From Streptomyces hokutonensis (GTDB taxonomy: Bacteria; Actinomycetota; Actinomycetes; Streptomycetales; Streptomycetaceae): DNA of 64,000 nt. Shown piece by piece: positions 24,555 through 33,049 of this stretch. The position numbers and the translations under genes are program-made. The stretch covers positions 1 through 64,000 of the forward strand of contig NZ_BARG01000017.1 in the NCBI RefSeq assembly GCF_000376565.1, in the 5' to 3' direction. The notes under the pieces are model-generated. The model was not told the origin of the DNA. It saw only the letters and a list, made by a program, of their open reading frames with translations, and made no database searches. Every line of letters starts with the position of its first letter. Positions within the stretch are counted from its first letter, which is position 1.

Positions 24555-25406
24555 TCAGCCGTTCACGCGTCGCGCGCTGAGCCACTGGACCATCGCCGGG
24601 TCGCGGTGGTCGAAGAACAGCGAGCCGCCGGTGTCCAGAGTGGCGATGGCCGACATCTGGTCGTCGGTGAGCTCGAAGCCGAAGACGTCGAGGTTCTCCG
24701 CCATGCGCTCGGGCCGGACCGACTTGGGAATCGCGACAACGCCCCGCTGGACCAGCCAGCGCAGCACCACCTGGGCCACGGACTTGCCGTGCTGCTTGCC
24801 GATCTCACTCAGCAGCGGGTTGGTGAACAGGTCGTTCCTGCCCTCGGCGAACCCGCCCCAGGACTGGATTTGGACCCCGTGCTCGCGCATCAGGTCCTGG
24901 TAGTCGGCGCGTTGGAAGAACGGGTGGGTCTCGATCTGGTTGACCGCCGGGGTGATCTCGTTGTTGATGATCAGGTCGAGGAGCCGGTCCGGGTAGAAGT
25001 TGGCGACGCCGATCGCCTTGGCCAGGCCCTCCCGGTTCAGCGCCTCCATGGCACGCCACTGGCCGTACACATCGCCGTAGGGCTGGTGCATCAGGTACAG
25101 GTCGACGTGGTCCAGGCCGAGTTTGGCCAGCGACGTCTCGAACGCCCGCCTGGTGTTCTCCTCGGCGGGTGCGTCCTGGACGTACAGCTTGGTGGTGACG
25201 AACAGGTCCTCGCGCGGTACGCCGCTGTTCTTGATGGCGCGGCCGACGGCCTCCTCGTTCTCGTAGGAGGCGGCCGTGTCGAGCAGCCGGTAGCCGGCCG
25301 CGAGGGCCTCGGTGACGGCCTGTTCGGTCTGCTCCGCCGGGATCTGGAAGACGCCGAAGCCGAGGATCGGCATGTCGACACCGTTGTTCAGGGTGACGCT
25401 CTGCAT
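24555..25406 (-). CDS. Aldo/keto reductase
   Basis: A 283-aa aldo/keto reductase close to the one at 22428. The tetrad is intact: D43 and Y48 in [16 protein letters not shown]73 in TTKLY, H107 in [10 protein letters not shown]. The NADPH motif [20 protein letters not shown] is present. The ATG at 25406 ([20 protein letters not shown]) has a GAAAGG ribosome site. It is divergent from the MmyB-like regulator at 25640; the 233-bp space between them carries copy 2 of the shared operator-like repeat. Duplicate reductases under one motif suggest a common response to electrophiles or oxidants. Confidence 0.92.
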   Translation of the reverse strand: MQSVTLNNGVDMPILGFGVFQIPAEQTEQAVTEALAAGYRLLDTAASYENEEAVGRAIKNSGVPREDLFVTTKLYVQDAPAEENTRRAFETSLAKLGLDHVDLYLMHQPYGDVYGQWRAMEALNREGLAKAIGVANFYPDRLLDLIINNEITPAVNQIETHPFFQRADYQDLMREHGVQIQSWGGFAEGRNDLFTNPLLSEIGKQHGKSVAQVVLRWLVQRGVVAIPKSVRPERMAENLDVFGFELTDDQMSAIATLDTGGSLFFDHRDPAMVQWLSARRVNG

Positions 25407-25573
25407 GAGGGGTGCCTTTCGAGCGGGATGCGGGTGTGGAGCACGGGCCGGAGGCCGGCCGACGCTCGGACACGGGCGGGAGGTCCCTGCGCGACCGGTG
25501 CGCAGCCCGCCGGAATTCACCTTCGCGCTCTTTCGCCACGGGTGGCAGGCCGAGCCGTGCCAGGGGGTGGCGA

Positions 25574-25600
25574 GCGGGGCAGTGACAGGGCCCCTCACAT
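25574..25600. promoter_or_regulatory. Shared operator-like repeat, copy 2 (aldo-keto reductase / regulator divergon)
   Basis: Partner of 22362-22388: the 17-bp core at 25581-25597 is identical, the flanks nearly so, and it ends 43 nt before the regulator's ATG. Its position in front of a regulator gene fits autoregulation by the helix-turn-helix protein encoded at 25640. Confidence 0.6.
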
Positions 25601-25639
25601 CGCTGCCACGCAGGTCAGAGCGGTGTGACACTGAAGGGC

Positions 25640-26548
25640 ATGGCATCTGAGCAGAGCAGCGACGGCGGCGCCGAGCTGGGCCGGTTCCTGCGTGCCCGCC
25701 GCACCCGGACCGCACCCGAACAGGTCGGCCTCAAGGCCGGCACCGGCCTGCGCCGCACCCCCGGCCTGCGCCGCGAGGAGCTGGCCACGCTCGCCGGGAT
25801 CAGCATCGACTACTACGTACGTCTGGAACGCGGCAAGGAGATCCACCCCGGTCCCACGGTCGTCGACGCCCTCGCCCGCGCCCTGCTCCTCGACGCGTCC
25901 GAGCACCGGCACCTGCGCGAGCTCGCTTCCCGTGCCGCCTACGCCCCCGTAGCACCGCCCGCGCCCGGCCACACCGTGAGACCGCAGTTGAGGGTGCTCC
26001 TCGAGTCCGTGCGCCCGAACGCGGCCTATGTCGTCAGCCGCACCCTGGACCTGCTCGCCTCCAACCCCGGCGCGCTCAGGCTCTTCGCCGGCCTGGGCGA
26101 CTGGCCGCCGCCGCTACGGAACTTCGCCCGCTACGCCTTCCTCCACCCCCTCGCCCGCGACGTACTCGACGACTGGGACGAGCAGGCCCGTGCCTGCGTC
26201 GGCCGGCTGCGCGCCCTGGCCGGCACCGAACCGGACGCCCCGGACCTGGCCGACCTGGTCGGCGAACTCCTGGCGAAGAGCCCGGACTTCGCCGACCTGT
26301 GGAACCGCTTCGACGTCAAACCGCACGCCCCGGACCCCAAGACCTTCCACCACCCCGAGGTCGGCGACCTCCACCTCGGCTACGAGTCGATGCCGATGGA
26401 GCACAGCCACAAACAGCGGTTCGTCGTGTTCTTCGCCGAGCCGGGCACCTCCGACCACGACAAGCTGATCCAACTCGACGCGGAACGCGGGGAGTTGGGG
26501 CTCGACGTGGAGGAGGGACGGCTGTCCCGGCGCCGGGCGGCCGACTGA
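25640..26548 (+). CDS. Helix-turn-helix regulator with MmyB-like ligand domain
   Basis: A 302-aa XRE-type regulator. The N-terminal HTH ([20 protein letters not shown], then [20 protein letters not shown] and [20 protein letters not shown]) covers residues 10-80. The C-terminal half (from about 110, [20 protein letters not shown] through [18 protein letters not shown]) is the MmyB-type PAS-like domain that binds small ligands. Such proteins commonly control a divergent oxidoreductase gene, exactly the layout here with the reductase at 24555. The ATG at 25640 is preferred over an ATG five codons upstream. Two copies of a dyad repeat, one before this gene and one before the reductase at 22428, are its likely targets. 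Confidence 0.9.
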   Translation: MASEQSSDGGAELGRFLRARRTRTAPEQVGLKAGTGLRRTPGLRREELATLAGISIDYYVRLERGKEIHPGPTVVDALARALLLDASEHRHLRELASRAAYAPVAPPAPGHTVRPQLRVLLESVRPNAAYVVSRTLDLLASNPGALRLFAGLGDWPPPLRNFARYAFLHPLARDVLDDWDEQARACVGRLRALAGTEPDAPDLADLVGELLAKSPDFADLWNRFDVKPHAPDPKTFHHPEVGDLHLGYESMPMEHSHKQRFVVFFAEPGTSDHDKLIQLDAERGELGLDVEEGRLSRRRAAD

Positions 26549-26570
26549 GCAGCAAGGAACTCCCGTCTGT

Positions 26571-26981
26571 TCAGGGGGTCATGGCGTCGCGCACAAGCGC
26601 GGTGTCGACGAACTGCTCGAAGCGCACGATGAGTCCACCGCGTACGACGAAGTGGTGCGCGACGCGGACGTCGATCGCCTTGGCGGTGGACTTGTTGACG
26701 GCGGTGTAGCGGGCCAGGACGACGACGTTCTCGCCGTCGACGACGTAGGTGTCGTCGTGGGCGGTCCAGTCGTCCCAGTCCTGGCCGAGCTTCTCCATCA
26801 CGTGGGACGTGACCCCGTCGGGGGTGCGGTAGGTGCCGGCGAGGGGGAAGCCGGCCATCTCCGTCCACTCCACGTCGGGGGCGAGAGTGGCGCGGAGGGC
26901 TTCGAGGTCGCCGGCGGCGGAGCCCAGGTACTGGCGGCGTACGACGTCGGCGGGGGCGGTGGAGGTAGCGAACTCGGCCAT
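26571..26981 (-). CDS. NTF2-like (SnoaL-type) protein
   Basis: A 136-aa NTF2-fold protein: VVRRQYLGSAAGDLEALRAT is the opening helix, LAPDVEWTEMAGFPLAGTYR the first strand region, and HHFVVRGGLIVRFEQFVDTA the closing strands. Proteins of this fold are isomerases, cyclases or binding proteins; the catalytic residues are not conserved enough to decide. It is the last gene of the leftward operon DsbA-MBL-NTF2, 2 nt after the MBL gene, and is thus probably under the MarR palindrome at 28506. The start MAEFATSTAP is preferred over an ATG four codons upstream. Confidence 0.85.
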   Translation of the reverse strand: MAEFATSTAPADVVRRQYLGSAAGDLEALRATLAPDVEWTEMAGFPLAGTYRTPDGVTSHVMEKLGQDWDDWTAHDDTYVVDGENVVVLARYTAVNKSTAKAIDVRVAHHFVVRGGLIVRFEQFVDTALVRDAMTP

Positions 26982-26983
26982 GG

Positions 26984-27793
26984 TCAGCCCCACTTCATCT
27001 CACCCTTGGCGACCTTCGCGCCGATCTGGGCGGCGATCAGCATCCCGTTGTCGGGATAGCGGGCGACCAGTGCCTCGGTCAGCGCGGCGCCGTCGGCCGC
27101 CTTGCCGAGTTCCTCCTCGAAGGCGAGCAGGTAGTCGCGGGTGGCGGTGATGGCGGAGGCGTCGGCGGCGGTGCCGGGCAGCCGGTGGCCGGGGACGACC
27201 AACTCCGGCTTCAGGGCGGCCATTTCGTCCAGCAGGTCGACCCAGGACGCGCGGTCGCCCGGGGTGGGGGTGTCGGCGACCCAGACGTGCTCCTGCTGGA
27301 AGAGCAGGACGCCGCCGAGGAGGGCGCGGTGCTCGGCCTGCCAGAGGTAGTGGCGGTCGGGCAGGCCGGCCGGGCCGCCCTTGAGCTGGAAGCGGTGGCC
27401 CTCCAGGGTCAGGGCATCGCCGGTCAGCGGGGTCAGGTCGACCAGGCGGGTGGGGAGGTTCGGGCCGAGCGCGGCCCACGCCTTGAGCTTGCCCTCGTAG
27501 GAGTGCCGGATGTGCTCGATGACGAGCGGGGTGGCGACGAACGTCGCGTCGGGGAAGGCGTCGGCGATCACCTCGGCGCCGAAGTAGAAGTCGGGGTCGG
27601 CGTGGCTGACGAACACGGTGGTCAGCTTCTTGCCGGAGTCGAGGATCTCGGCGGCGAGGCGGTGGCCGTCGGCGCGCGTGAAGGCGGCGTCGACCAGCAG
27701 CGCCTCCTGCTCGCCGGTGACGAGCGTGGCGGTCTTGTTCTTGCTGCCGGCGGGGAAGTCGAGGTCGAGGACCTTGAAGGAGAGGCTGCTCAT
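26984..27793 (-). CDS. MBL-fold hydrolase-like protein with altered metal motif
   Basis: A 269-aa metallo-beta-lactamase-fold protein. The fold is recognisable (TATLVTGEQEALLVDAAFTR, TTVFVSHADPDFYFGAEVIA, LELV-type PELVVPGHRLPGTA). The metal motif HxHxDH is altered: residues 64-69 read H-A-D-P-D-F, so the second and last His are replaced by Asp and Phe. A later His in VVPGHRLPG is kept. Activity may use a different metal geometry or be lost. The ATG at 27793 has AAAGGAG eight bases upstream. It is the middle gene of the DsbA-MBL-NTF2 operon. Confidence 0.85.
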   Translation of the reverse strand: MSSLSFKVLDLDFPAGSKNKTATLVTGEQEALLVDAAFTRADGHRLAAEILDSGKKLTTVFVSHADPDFYFGAEVIADAFPDATFVATPLVIEHIRHSYEGKLKAWAALGPNLPTRLVDLTPLTGDALTLEGHRFQLKGGPAGLPDRHYLWQAEHRALLGGVLLFQQEHVWVADTPTPGDRASWVDLLDEMAALKPELVVPGHRLPGTAADASAITATRDYLLAFEEELGKAADGAALTEALVARYPDNGMLIAAQIGAKVAKGEMKWG

Positions 27794-27838
27794 GCGGGGG
27801 CTCCTTTGCACAGGGGATGGAGTGGGGGCAGGGGAAGA

Positions 27839-28447
27839 TCAGTGGACGGAGAAGCGTGCGTCGACCTCGTCGGCGGTGGCTTGGCCGTAGGCCAGCGGGG
27901 TGACGGAGTCGCCGTCGACGGCCAGCAGAGTGGGGAACCCGGTGACGCCGAGCTGGACCGCGCGGCGGAAGTCGGCGTGGGCCGCGGTCTGTGCCTCGGG
28001 CGCTTCGAAGGCGGCGACGACGGCGTCCGCGTCGAGCCCGGCGGCCTGGGCGACCGTCCGGTAGGTCGCCGCCTCGGACAGGCTGCGTCCGTCGACGTAG
28101 AAGGCGGTCTGGAGGGCCGCGGCCAGCTCCGCCGCGCGGTCGGGGGCGACCTGGCGCAGGGCGGCGACACCGCGGGCGGCGGCCTCGGAGTCCATGACGA
28201 ACGAGCCGTCGGCGATCAGCCGCTCGTAGCCCTCGCCGAACTCGGCGCCGGTCAGCTCGGCGATCTTGGCGTTCGCGCCCTGGACGTAGCCGAACTCGCG
28301 GATCGGCACCCGGCGCGACCCGGTGAACAGGCCGCCGGAGACGACCTCGACCGGCAGTTCGGGATGGCGGGAGGCGACCTCGCTCAGCGTTCCGGAGAAT
28401 CCGTGCGACCAGCCGCAGTAGGCGTCGAAGACGTAGACGAGCTTCAT
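27839..28447 (-). CDS. DsbA-family thioredoxin-fold protein
   Basis: A 202-aa DsbA/FrnE-type protein with a thioredoxin fold and helical insertion. The active site reads CGWS (residues 11-14, in VFDAYCGWSHGFSG), a single-Cys variant of CxxC, as in glutathione-S-transferase kappa-like or isomerase-like members. The cis-Pro loop GVTGFPTLLAVDG is near residue 165. There is no signal peptide, so it is cytoplasmic. It is the first gene of the operon; a perfect 12-bp palindrome lies about 60 nt upstream of its start. The likely role is thiol-disulphide or quinone/electrophile handling, inferred from class and context. Confidence 0.87.
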   Translation of the reverse strand: MKLVYVFDAYCGWSHGFSGTLSEVASRHPELPVEVVSGGLFTGSRRVPIREFGYVQGANAKIAELTGAEFGEGYERLIADGSFVMDSEAAARGVAALRQVAPDRAAELAAALQTAFYVDGRSLSEAATYRTVAQAAGLDADAVVAAFEAPEAQTAAHADFRRAVQLGVTGFPTLLAVDGDSVTPLAYGQATADEVDARFSVH

Positions 28448-28505
28448 GGATGACCTCGAAGGCGTGTCCTGCCCACCTGGTGCGGGCATTCGTCTGACGA
28501 AACAG

Positions 28506-28523
28506 TAACTGACTAGTCAGGTA
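28506..28523. promoter_or_regulatory. Candidate MarR operator
   Basis: CTGACTAGTCAG at 28509-28520 is a perfect 12-bp palindrome, extended outward by a further matching TA/TA after one mismatch on each side. It lies between the marR gene and the DsbA gene, 59 nt upstream of the latter, in the expected promoter region. The size and symmetry are those of MarR-family operators. Confidence 0.6.
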
Positions 28524-28619
28524 TTTCCGGATGGGTGTGAGGTGGGACACACGGGTGGAGCTGTGGTCATTGCATCGGGCAGTCGCCCGCCCGCAGGTGG
28601 GCGGTCGCCGGTCCGCAGG

Positions 28620-29114
28620 TCAGGGCAGCCGGGGCAGCACGTCCCGGGCGGTGTGGCTGAGGATGCGGAGGTCCTCCGCGAACCGCTCGCGGTCCTCGAC
28701 GGGGAGCGGTGCCACGAAGTACCGCTTGATGTTCGCCACGTGCACCTGGGACGCGTGCACCGCCGTCTCCTCACCCAGCGGCGTGAGTCGCACCAGCTTC
28801 GCGCGCCGGTCCTCGGGGGAGTCGGTGCGCGCCACGAGTCCCGCCGCCACCATCCGGTCCACCAGCCGGGTGGCGCCGCCCGTGGTCAGGACCTGTTCCT
28901 GGGCGATGGCCCGCATCGACATGCCCGGTGCGCCCGCCCGTCCGAGGATCAGCAGCACCTCGAACATGAGATGGCTGATCCCGCACTCCTCCTCCAGGGC
29001 CCGCCCGAGGATGTACTCCAGTCGGTTGGCCGCCCCCTGGAGCCGCCCGAACGCGAGGATCAGTTCGTGGTCGGCGGCCTCCTTCGCCGTACCGATGCCC
29101 GCCTGCTCGCTCAC
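28620..29114 (-). CDS. MarR-family transcriptional regulator
   Basis: A 164-aa winged-helix regulator. The recognition region is GMSMRAIAQEQVLTTGGATR with LVDRMVAAGLVARTDSPEDR as helix plus wing, the DxRxxxxxLT wing motif being present as DRRAKLVRLTPLG. The GTG at 29114 (VSEQAGIGTAKEAADHELIL) is chosen; a Gly/Ala/Pro-rich open frame upstream has no family support. It lies 172 nt upstream of the DsbA operon on the same strand, with the palindrome between them, so it probably represses that operon until a phenolic or oxidising ligand binds. Confidence 0.92.
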   Translation of the reverse strand: MSEQAGIGTAKEAADHELILAFGRLQGAANRLEYILGRALEEECGISHLMFEVLLILGRAGAPGMSMRAIAQEQVLTTGGATRLVDRMVAAGLVARTDSPEDRRAKLVRLTPLGEETAVHASQVHVANIKRYFVAPLPVEDRERFAEDLRILSHTARDVLPRLP

Positions 29115-29232
29115 GGCCTCGCCGCCCCTTCTGCCGTCCCGGGTATCACCGTACCGATCATGCCCGGGGCGGCAGGGTGTCAGGTCCGGCGGGCGCGGTC
29201 GCGCGGCACCGGCCGGCGCGCCCGCCCCAGGG

Positions 29233-29937
29233 CTACACCCCTGGGCGCAGTCCCAGCCGGCCGGGCGTCGGGTCGCCCTTGACCTCGCCGAAGTACAGGG
29301 CGGAGGTCTGCTTCCAGCGTTCGACCGCGGCACGGTCGAACATGAAGCGCGGGAAACCGTCCACGTGGGCGTTCGGATACTCCCGGATCCGCTTCAGTCC
29401 GGCAGGGGGAGTGACGTCGGTGCGCTGGCCCCAGGCCATGAAGGGGTGCCCGGCGCCGATGGCGAATGTCACGGGGGAAGTGCTGACGGCGGACCCCGCG
29501 GTGCCGACGCCGATCGTCTTCCGGCCGCCGAAGACCGCGTCGCCCGGGGAGTTGCTGTCCCGCCCGAACTGCACGTCCTGCGTGGCGAATTGGGCCACCC
29601 AGTCCCAGCCGTACGTGCGGGCGTACAACGAGAAGAGGTGGAGGACCGCGGCGTCGTCCCGCCGACCGTCGCCGTGTCGTACAGGAAGCTGAAGGCGATC
29701 GCCCCGGTGGCCACCCAGGCGCCCTGCGGATCCTTGAACGCGTCGTGGACCTTGGAGAACCCAGCGGGCTTGCAGTGCAGGAGGCGGCCCTGCTGCTTCC
29801 AGCGGTCGAAGTCCTGGAGGGTCTGGAACTGGACGAGGTCCGGGACGAGGGTGTCGGTGGCGAACTGGTTGTCGACGCGGACGTCGTGGTACTTGCTGTA
29901 GTCGACGATCAGCCAGACCTGCGACGCCCGGATGGAA
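29233..29937 (-). pseudogene. ABC transporter extracellular solute-binding protein remnant
   Basis: Two frames together give the C-terminal two thirds of an iron(III)-type extracellular binding protein: VWLIVDYSKYHDVRVDNQFA, LQDFDRWKQQGRLLHCKPAG and GAWVATGAIAFSFLYDTATV in one frame, then after a frameshift near 29658 LHLFSLYARTYGWDWVAQFA, VTFAIGAGHPFMAWGQRTDV and FPRFMFDRAAVERWKQT in another. The signal peptide and N-terminal lobe are missing beyond about 29937. It meets an oppositely oriented glycosidase fragment there. Confidence 0.75.
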
Positions 29938-30977
29938 CTGCCGGGCCGGACGGCGCACGGGTTCGACGACTCCGCCTGGTCGGACGTGGAGCGAGTCGCC
30001 TTCGAGGACAAGTTCCCGGACACGCGGCTCCTCGCCTACCCGGGCGAGACCGCGCGCTTCATGCACCGCTGGGACCGGCGACCGCGGTCGGTCACCGGAC
30101 GGCCGAAGGCGCGGCGTACGACCGGCTGTTCGGACGCATCGGGCAGGCGTTCATCACCAAGTACCTGAGCACAGCGGGCGGCACGGTCACGGTCAGGTCC
30201 GGCCTCGGCGACGCCTCCCCGATCGAACCGGGCTCCGACCCCGACCGGAAGACGGAGGACAACAGCCAGACCGCGCCGCTCTGGGTCCTCAAGCTCGGCT
30301 TCTACGAGAGGGAGGCCCAACGCCGCACGCTCGTGGGCCTGTTGGCGGACAACATCGGCAGCGACGCGGCCTACAAGGCGGCGCACCCGAACAGCAGCCG
30401 GGTCAGGTGCGCCGAGAACGCGCTGTCCGTCGGCTTCCTCGGCGTCGACGTCCTCGCCTCCGGCCTCACCGACGAGGGGCGCGCGGACCTGGCGTACCAG
30501 CTGCTCCACCAGGACGCCCTGCCGTCCTACGGCGCGATCATGGAGTGGATGTACGCCTGCATGGCCGGCATCGCCCGCGACCCGGACAGCCCCGGTGTCA
30601 AGCACTTCGTCCTGCGACCCCACGTCGATCCCACCGGCAGGATCACGCAGGTTCCGGGCTCCCACGAGTCGCCGTACGGCGAGATCAGGAGCGAGTGGAA
30701 GACGGAGGACGGAGGCGGGAGCCTCGTGTACGACGCGCTCGTGCCCGCCGACAGCGAGGCGACGCTGCGGCTTTCCGCGGTCTCCGCCGATGCCGTCCAC
30801 TCGGGACGGACTCCGCCGGCCCGAGTGGACGGGGTGCGTCTCCCCGGCCACAAGGACGGCGTGGCCTCGTACAGGTTGCCCTCGGGCCGATACCACCTGA
30901 CCGCCCGGCTCCTCCGGCAAGGGACTCCGCTGCTCACCGGTCGGATCCGTGGGTGCGGCGGCCTGCTGCCGTCATGA
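29938..30977 (+). pseudogene. Alpha-L-rhamnosidase (GH78-like) remnant
   Basis: A short N-terminal piece (GFDDSAWSDVERVAFEDKFP, in one frame) is followed, in another frame from about 30110, by the C-terminal part of a GH78-type enzyme: YDRLFGRIGQAFITKYLSTA, TAPLWVLKLGFYEREAQRRT, VGFLGVDVLASGLTDEGRAD, YGAIMEWMYACMAGIARDPD and the C-terminal beta domain with VKHFVLRPHVDP. Most of the catalytic barrel between them is deleted. The right part is still open to 30977, but it has no proper start. Confidence 0.75.
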
Positions 30978-31068
30978 CTCGCATCGGCGACGGTGGGGCC
31001 GCCCCCCCCGTGACGGCCCCACCGGGCGCTGGGCCCGTGCTGTGCTCACCCTCTTCCGGTGTCCGGAC

Positions 31069-31479
31069 TCAGCAGCTGGCGAGCCACTTGTGGGACAGCA
31101 CCTTGAGGCCGGGGCCGCCGCTGACGCCGGGGCCCTTCACGCCCTGTCCTATGCAGCCCAGATACCCCGAGTAGTTCGCTCCGGAATAGAGGCCGACCCC
31201 CTCGTACGAGGACGAAGTCCCGTTGTTGTAGACCGACTTGACGTTGCGGTCGTCGGCCCATGAACACACCACGGGCTCGCTGGTCCAGTCTTTGTCGGCG
31301 TTGCTCCAACTGCAGCGGTTTCCCGTGTAGTTGATCTGGTCCCAGACGCACAGGCTGCCGGAAGGGCAACTCGCGGCGGCTTCGGCCGAACCCGGTGCCA
31401 GCAGGCCCAGGGCCGCCACCGTGGCGGCGACGACGGCCGCGCTCAGAGTCCTGCGGACTGTGCGTGTTGTGACGTTCAT
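31069..31479 (-). CDS. Secreted peptidase inhibitor, family I36
   Basis: A 136-aa exported protein with a Sec signal peptide (TLSAAVVAATVAALGLLAPG, cleavage near AEAAA). The mature part has four to six Cys and the crystallin-like motif CPSGSLCVWDQINYTGNRC, SYEGVGLYSGANYSGYLGC typical of the SMPI (Streptomyces metalloproteinase inhibitor) family, which blocks thermolysin-like enzymes. The start is the second of two overlapping ATGs (ATGAATG), with AAAGGA at the right distance. It is isolated from the flanking pseudogene and the HTH-peptidoglycan gene. Confidence 0.88.
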   Translation of the reverse strand: MNVTTRTVRRTLSAAVVAATVAALGLLAPGSAEAAASCPSGSLCVWDQINYTGNRCSWSNADKDWTSEPVVCSWADDRNVKSVYNNGTSSSYEGVGLYSGANYSGYLGCIGQGVKGPGVSGGPGLKVLSHKWLASC

Positions 31480-31908
31480 TCATGGTCCTTTCCCGTGAGC
31501 GATCCTTCCGGCGGAGAACACGTCTCGGGCCGGCCCCTCGGTGGTGCGTGCACGGATCGTGGAATGCCGACCTTGTCGCGACCTTGTCGAAATCTTGTCC
31601 GACCTGTACGCGCCTGCTTCGCCGTCCTGCGGGAACGGCCGGGCGAAGAACCCGGTGCCGACCCGGGACCGGAGGTGAGGCGGCTGCACCGGGCGGTGCG
31701 CGTGTCACCGGAGGCCATCGGCAGCGGCAGCCGGGGGCTCGTCCTGAGGCTGACAGCCGACCGCCGACCGCCGAAGATATTGACGCAGTGTCAAATACCG
31801 TCGTTCACATGGGAGTTGGTGAGTTCACCGACTGTGAAAGGCCGCACACGTGCCGTTCCGGCCGTGTAGCTTCTACCCGTCAGTAGGGGTTTGAGCAAGG
31901 GTGGTTGT
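31480..31908. other. Divergent intergenic region
   Basis: About 430 bp between the leftward inhibitor gene and the rightward HTH fusion gene. It must carry both promoters; TGACGCAGTGTCAAATACCG near 31780 is an AT-richer patch that could hold one. No gene is supported here. Confidence 0.5.
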
Positions 31909-32982
31909 GTGGTTGCCTCTCCGCAGACCGAGAAGTTCGCCGCCTGTCTTCGGATGCTGAAGGACCGCAGCGGCCGGGGCTACGACAGCCTCGGCAAGCA
32001 GGCGGGCGTCAGTGGGTCCAGTCTGCATCGGTACTGCTCCGGTCTCAGTGTCCCGACGGACTACCGGGTGGTGCACGCCTTCGCCAAGGTGTGCGGCGCC
32101 AGCGGGGAGGAGCTCCGCGAACTCCACCGGCTGTGGGCGCTGGCGGACGCCGACCGGGACGTATCGGCCACGGCCGCGCCGGAGGCGGGTCCCGCGCCCG
32201 AAGAGCCTGTCGCGCCCGCGCCGGCGAGCCCCCCGCTCGACGACGACGTCGTCCCGCCGGAGATCACCCCCGACGAGGGCGGGAAGCCGCCCCGGTCCCG
32301 GTTGCAGGAGAAGCTGTCCTCCCGTTTCGCGATCCTCGCCGCCGTGGTCGCGGTGGTCCTGGTGGCCGGCTTCGTGTGGCTGCCCGGGGACTCCGGCGGT
32401 GACTCGTCGGCGGACGACGGCGAACTGCTGTACTCCCACGCGTGCCAGTCGGTGAGCATGGGGCAACACGACGAGTGCGTACGCGAGTTGCAGACCCTGT
32501 TGCTGCGGGCGAAGGGCAAGCTCGCCGTCGACGGGGACTTCGGGCCGGAGACCCTGCGCAGACTGACCGCGTTCCAGGTGCTGGCGGGTCTGCCGGCCAC
32601 GAACGTGGTCGACGACGCCACCAAGAAGGCGCTCTACGCCCAGAAGGTGAGCATGACGACCTGGTCGCCGGCCAAGGTGACGAAGCTGATCCGCCAGGTG
32701 TTCGCCGAGGATCCCGACACCGCCGTGGCCATCGCCCGCTGTACGTCGTTCCTCGACCCGCTGTACGTACTTCCCAACACCAACGGCAGCCGCAACTGGG
32801 GCGTGTTCCAGATCTCCGACCGCCGCCTGTCGGAACTCGGCGGCACCCCGCTGCGGGCCTTCGACCCCGAGTGGAACATCAAGGCCGCCCACCGGCTGTG
32901 GAGCGCCGAGCGCGACTTCCACGACTGGCCTTCCTGCGAGGCGGCGTTGAAGAACTCACCGACGAGCACACCGAAGAGCTGA
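31909..32982 (+). CDS. HTH - transmembrane - peptidoglycan-binding - lysozyme-like fusion protein
   Basis: A 357-aa membrane protein with an unusual order. Residues 1-80 are a cytoplasmic XRE-like HTH (YDSLGKQAGVSGSSLHRYCS). A Pro/Ala-rich linker follows, then one membrane helix (FAILAAVVAVVLVAGFVWLP, about 140-160). Outside the membrane a peptidoglycan-binding repeat (LAVDGDFGPETLRRLTAFQV, about 200-220) precedes a lysozyme/transglycosylase-like domain (PNTNGSRNWGVFQISDRRLS, about 285-305) whose NWGVFQIS resembles the SLT/C-type lysozyme signature. The protein could couple wall state outside to DNA binding inside. The GTG at 31909 is preferred because AAGGGTGG lies just upstream. The neighbours encode wall hydrolases. 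Confidence 0.85.
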   Translation: MVASPQTEKFAACLRMLKDRSGRGYDSLGKQAGVSGSSLHRYCSGLSVPTDYRVVHAFAKVCGASGEELRELHRLWALADADRDVSATAAPEAGPAPEEPVAPAPASPPLDDDVVPPEITPDEGGKPPRSRLQEKLSSRFAILAAVVAVVLVAGFVWLPGDSGGDSSADDGELLYSHACQSVSMGQHDECVRELQTLLLRAKGKLAVDGDFGPETLRRLTAFQVLAGLPATNVVDDATKKALYAQKVSMTTWSPAKVTKLIRQVFAEDPDTAVAIARCTSFLDPLYVLPNTNGSRNWGVFQISDRRLSELGGTPLRAFDPEWNIKAAHRLWSAERDFHDWPSCEAALKNSPTSTPKS

Positions 32983-33049
32983 AGTCGGCCCGGAGCTCCG
33001 GGTGCCGCCGCGCGGCGACGCCCGGAGCTCCGCTCCCCCGGGAGCGGTG

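Noticed and set aside
24312..25628. Plus-strand 438-aa frame over the 24555 reductase
   Set aside because: It is a mirror of a well-conserved gene, with acidic Val/Leu/Glu-rich composition typical of antisense shadows.
29745..30110. N-terminal part of the continuous frame ending at 30977
   Set aside because: It crosses the scar and is antisense to the binding-protein remnant; only the part after about 30110 matches the glycosidase.
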